The notes below the pieces were generated by a model that saw only the letters and a list, made by a program, of their open reading frames with translations, made no database searches and was not told where the DNA came from. 64,000 nt of DNA from CAYPNF01 sp964411985. Its GTDB lineage: Bacteria > Verrucomicrobiota > Verrucomicrobiia > Limisphaerales > J093. Below, piece after piece: positions 63,679 through 64,000 of the stretch. The position numbers and the translations under genes were made by a program. Every line of letters starts with the position of its first letter. Within the stretch, counting starts at the first letter, position 1. The stretch lies in assembly GCA_964411985.1 (NCBI GenBank), contig CAYPNF010000024.1, positions 1-64,000 of the forward strand, given 5' to 3'.

Positions 63679-63806
63679 GCGCGTTCCCGGCTGGCACCCA
63701 CGGAGGAGCGTTCCGGGAAGGGAGGCGAACAAGCCATCATCCTTGATTCATCCATAAGGTATTTGCCTACAGCATCTTGTAAATACACATTCCACAGCAA
63801 AGCACC

Positions 63807-63902
63807 AACCTTCGTCGCAACCTTTGTCGAAGCCTTCGTCCCGGCCTTCATTGAATTCGAACGACTTCGACAAGGACCGCGACGAAGGTTGCGACAAAGG
63901 CT
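63807..63902. repeat. 96-bp inverted array of eight 12-bp units
   Basis: Four tandem 12-mers (AACCTTCGTCGC, AACCTTTGTCGA, AGCCTTCGTCCC, GGCCTTCATTGA) are followed without a gap by four similar units on the opposite strand (reverse complements AGTCGTTCGAAT, GGTCCTTGTCGA, AACCTTCGTCGC and AGCCTTTGTCGC). The whole can fold as a long imperfect hairpin with a registered 12-base period. Twelve bases equal four codons. Confidence 0.7.
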
Positions 63903-64000
63903 AAAGAGAGGTACTCACAAATTCTTGAAACTCCGGAGGGGTCCTGTGGGTATATCCCTACGTAAGAGATGACTTTTGAGAAAGACTGGATATGAAAACG

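Larger units (their letters stand above)
63541..64000. other. 460-base region upstream of the phosphate operon
   Basis: It holds the Pho-box-like site (63662-63678) and the 96-bp 12-mer array (63807-63902). No gene is supported up to the window end; frames across the array encode only four-residue repeats such as TKVA. Confidence 0.45.

Noticed and set aside
63640..63972. 110-codon plus-strand frame at the window end
   Set aside because: It runs through the Pho-box-like site and the 12-mer array; low-complexity Arg-rich translation suggests repeat-derived chance coding.
1..64000. CRISPR arrays, rRNA genes, intact insertion sequences or prophage
   Set aside because: No regularly spaced repeat-spacer pattern, rRNA sequence, transposase or phage structural gene was found on reading either strand.

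Overview
The window looks like a chromosome segment of a Gram-negative, GC-rich bacterium, most likely a Verrucomicrobiota member. Indicators: lpxA and an LptF/LptG permease (lipopolysaccharide outer membrane); secreted proteins that begin or end with an 'FYRL(K/R)KP'-type segment; a DUF5107-TPR protein; Tat-exported sugar-isomerase-like and metallophosphoesterase proteins; a coiled-coil outer-membrane porin; and intergenic repeats of types I associate with that phylum. This assignment is inference; there is no rRNA in the window.

Layout. 0.2-9 kb: a GAF histidine kinase behind an LPS-export permease, a membrane TPR protein with a secreted propeller-like protein, and a secreted unknown. 9-16 kb: two pseudouridine synthases, a drug/metabolite-type transporter, a large receptor-type hybrid kinase, a Nudix hydrolase coupled to an MFS carrier. 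15.7-19.1 kb: a multi-PAS hybrid kinase with an HDOD protein downstream. 19.7-28.2 kb: phenylacetate-CoA ligase with an ACT-domain protein, lpxA, and a giant secreted multidomain protein. 28.3-36.5 kb: radC, a lipoprotein/ATPase/permease ABC exporter, an Hsp15-like S4 protein coupled to a RecD2-type helicase, and a Tat-exported phosphoesterase. 36.5-41.4 kb is the accessory part: a decayed AAA-ATPase fragment, an unknown protein, a VapBC-type toxin-antitoxin pair lying between two ~250-bp direct repeats, a dipeptide epimerase, a small ORF behind a palindromic promoter and a glyoxalase-family protein. 41.4-49.5 kb: ftsK, a tRNA-like structured element, rpsU, an isomerase/flippase/NtrC-type operon and a hydroxypyruvate-isomerase-like protein. 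49.8-54.2 kb: an FG-GAP secreted protein and the DUF5107-TPR protein.

54.3-63.7 kb is a phosphate regulon: ppx/gppA on the plus strand and, on the minus strand, porin-pstS-pstC-pstA-pstB-phoU. Both transcription units are preceded by nearly identical Pho-box-like direct repeats (54310-54326 and 63662-63678), which is the best regulatory inference in the window. PstC and PstA are the enlarged forms with big extracytoplasmic domains, and a strong hairpin with a U-rich tail lies between pstS and pstC.

No rRNA operon, CRISPR array, intact transposase, prophage or complete recognised defence system was seen. The most interesting unexplained structures are the vapBC module (apparently leaderless promoter/operator, Gln in place of a catalytic Glu, flanking repeats), a D-armless tRNA-like fold at 44296-44346, and a 96-bp array of eight 12-bp units in head-to-head orientation at 63807-63902.
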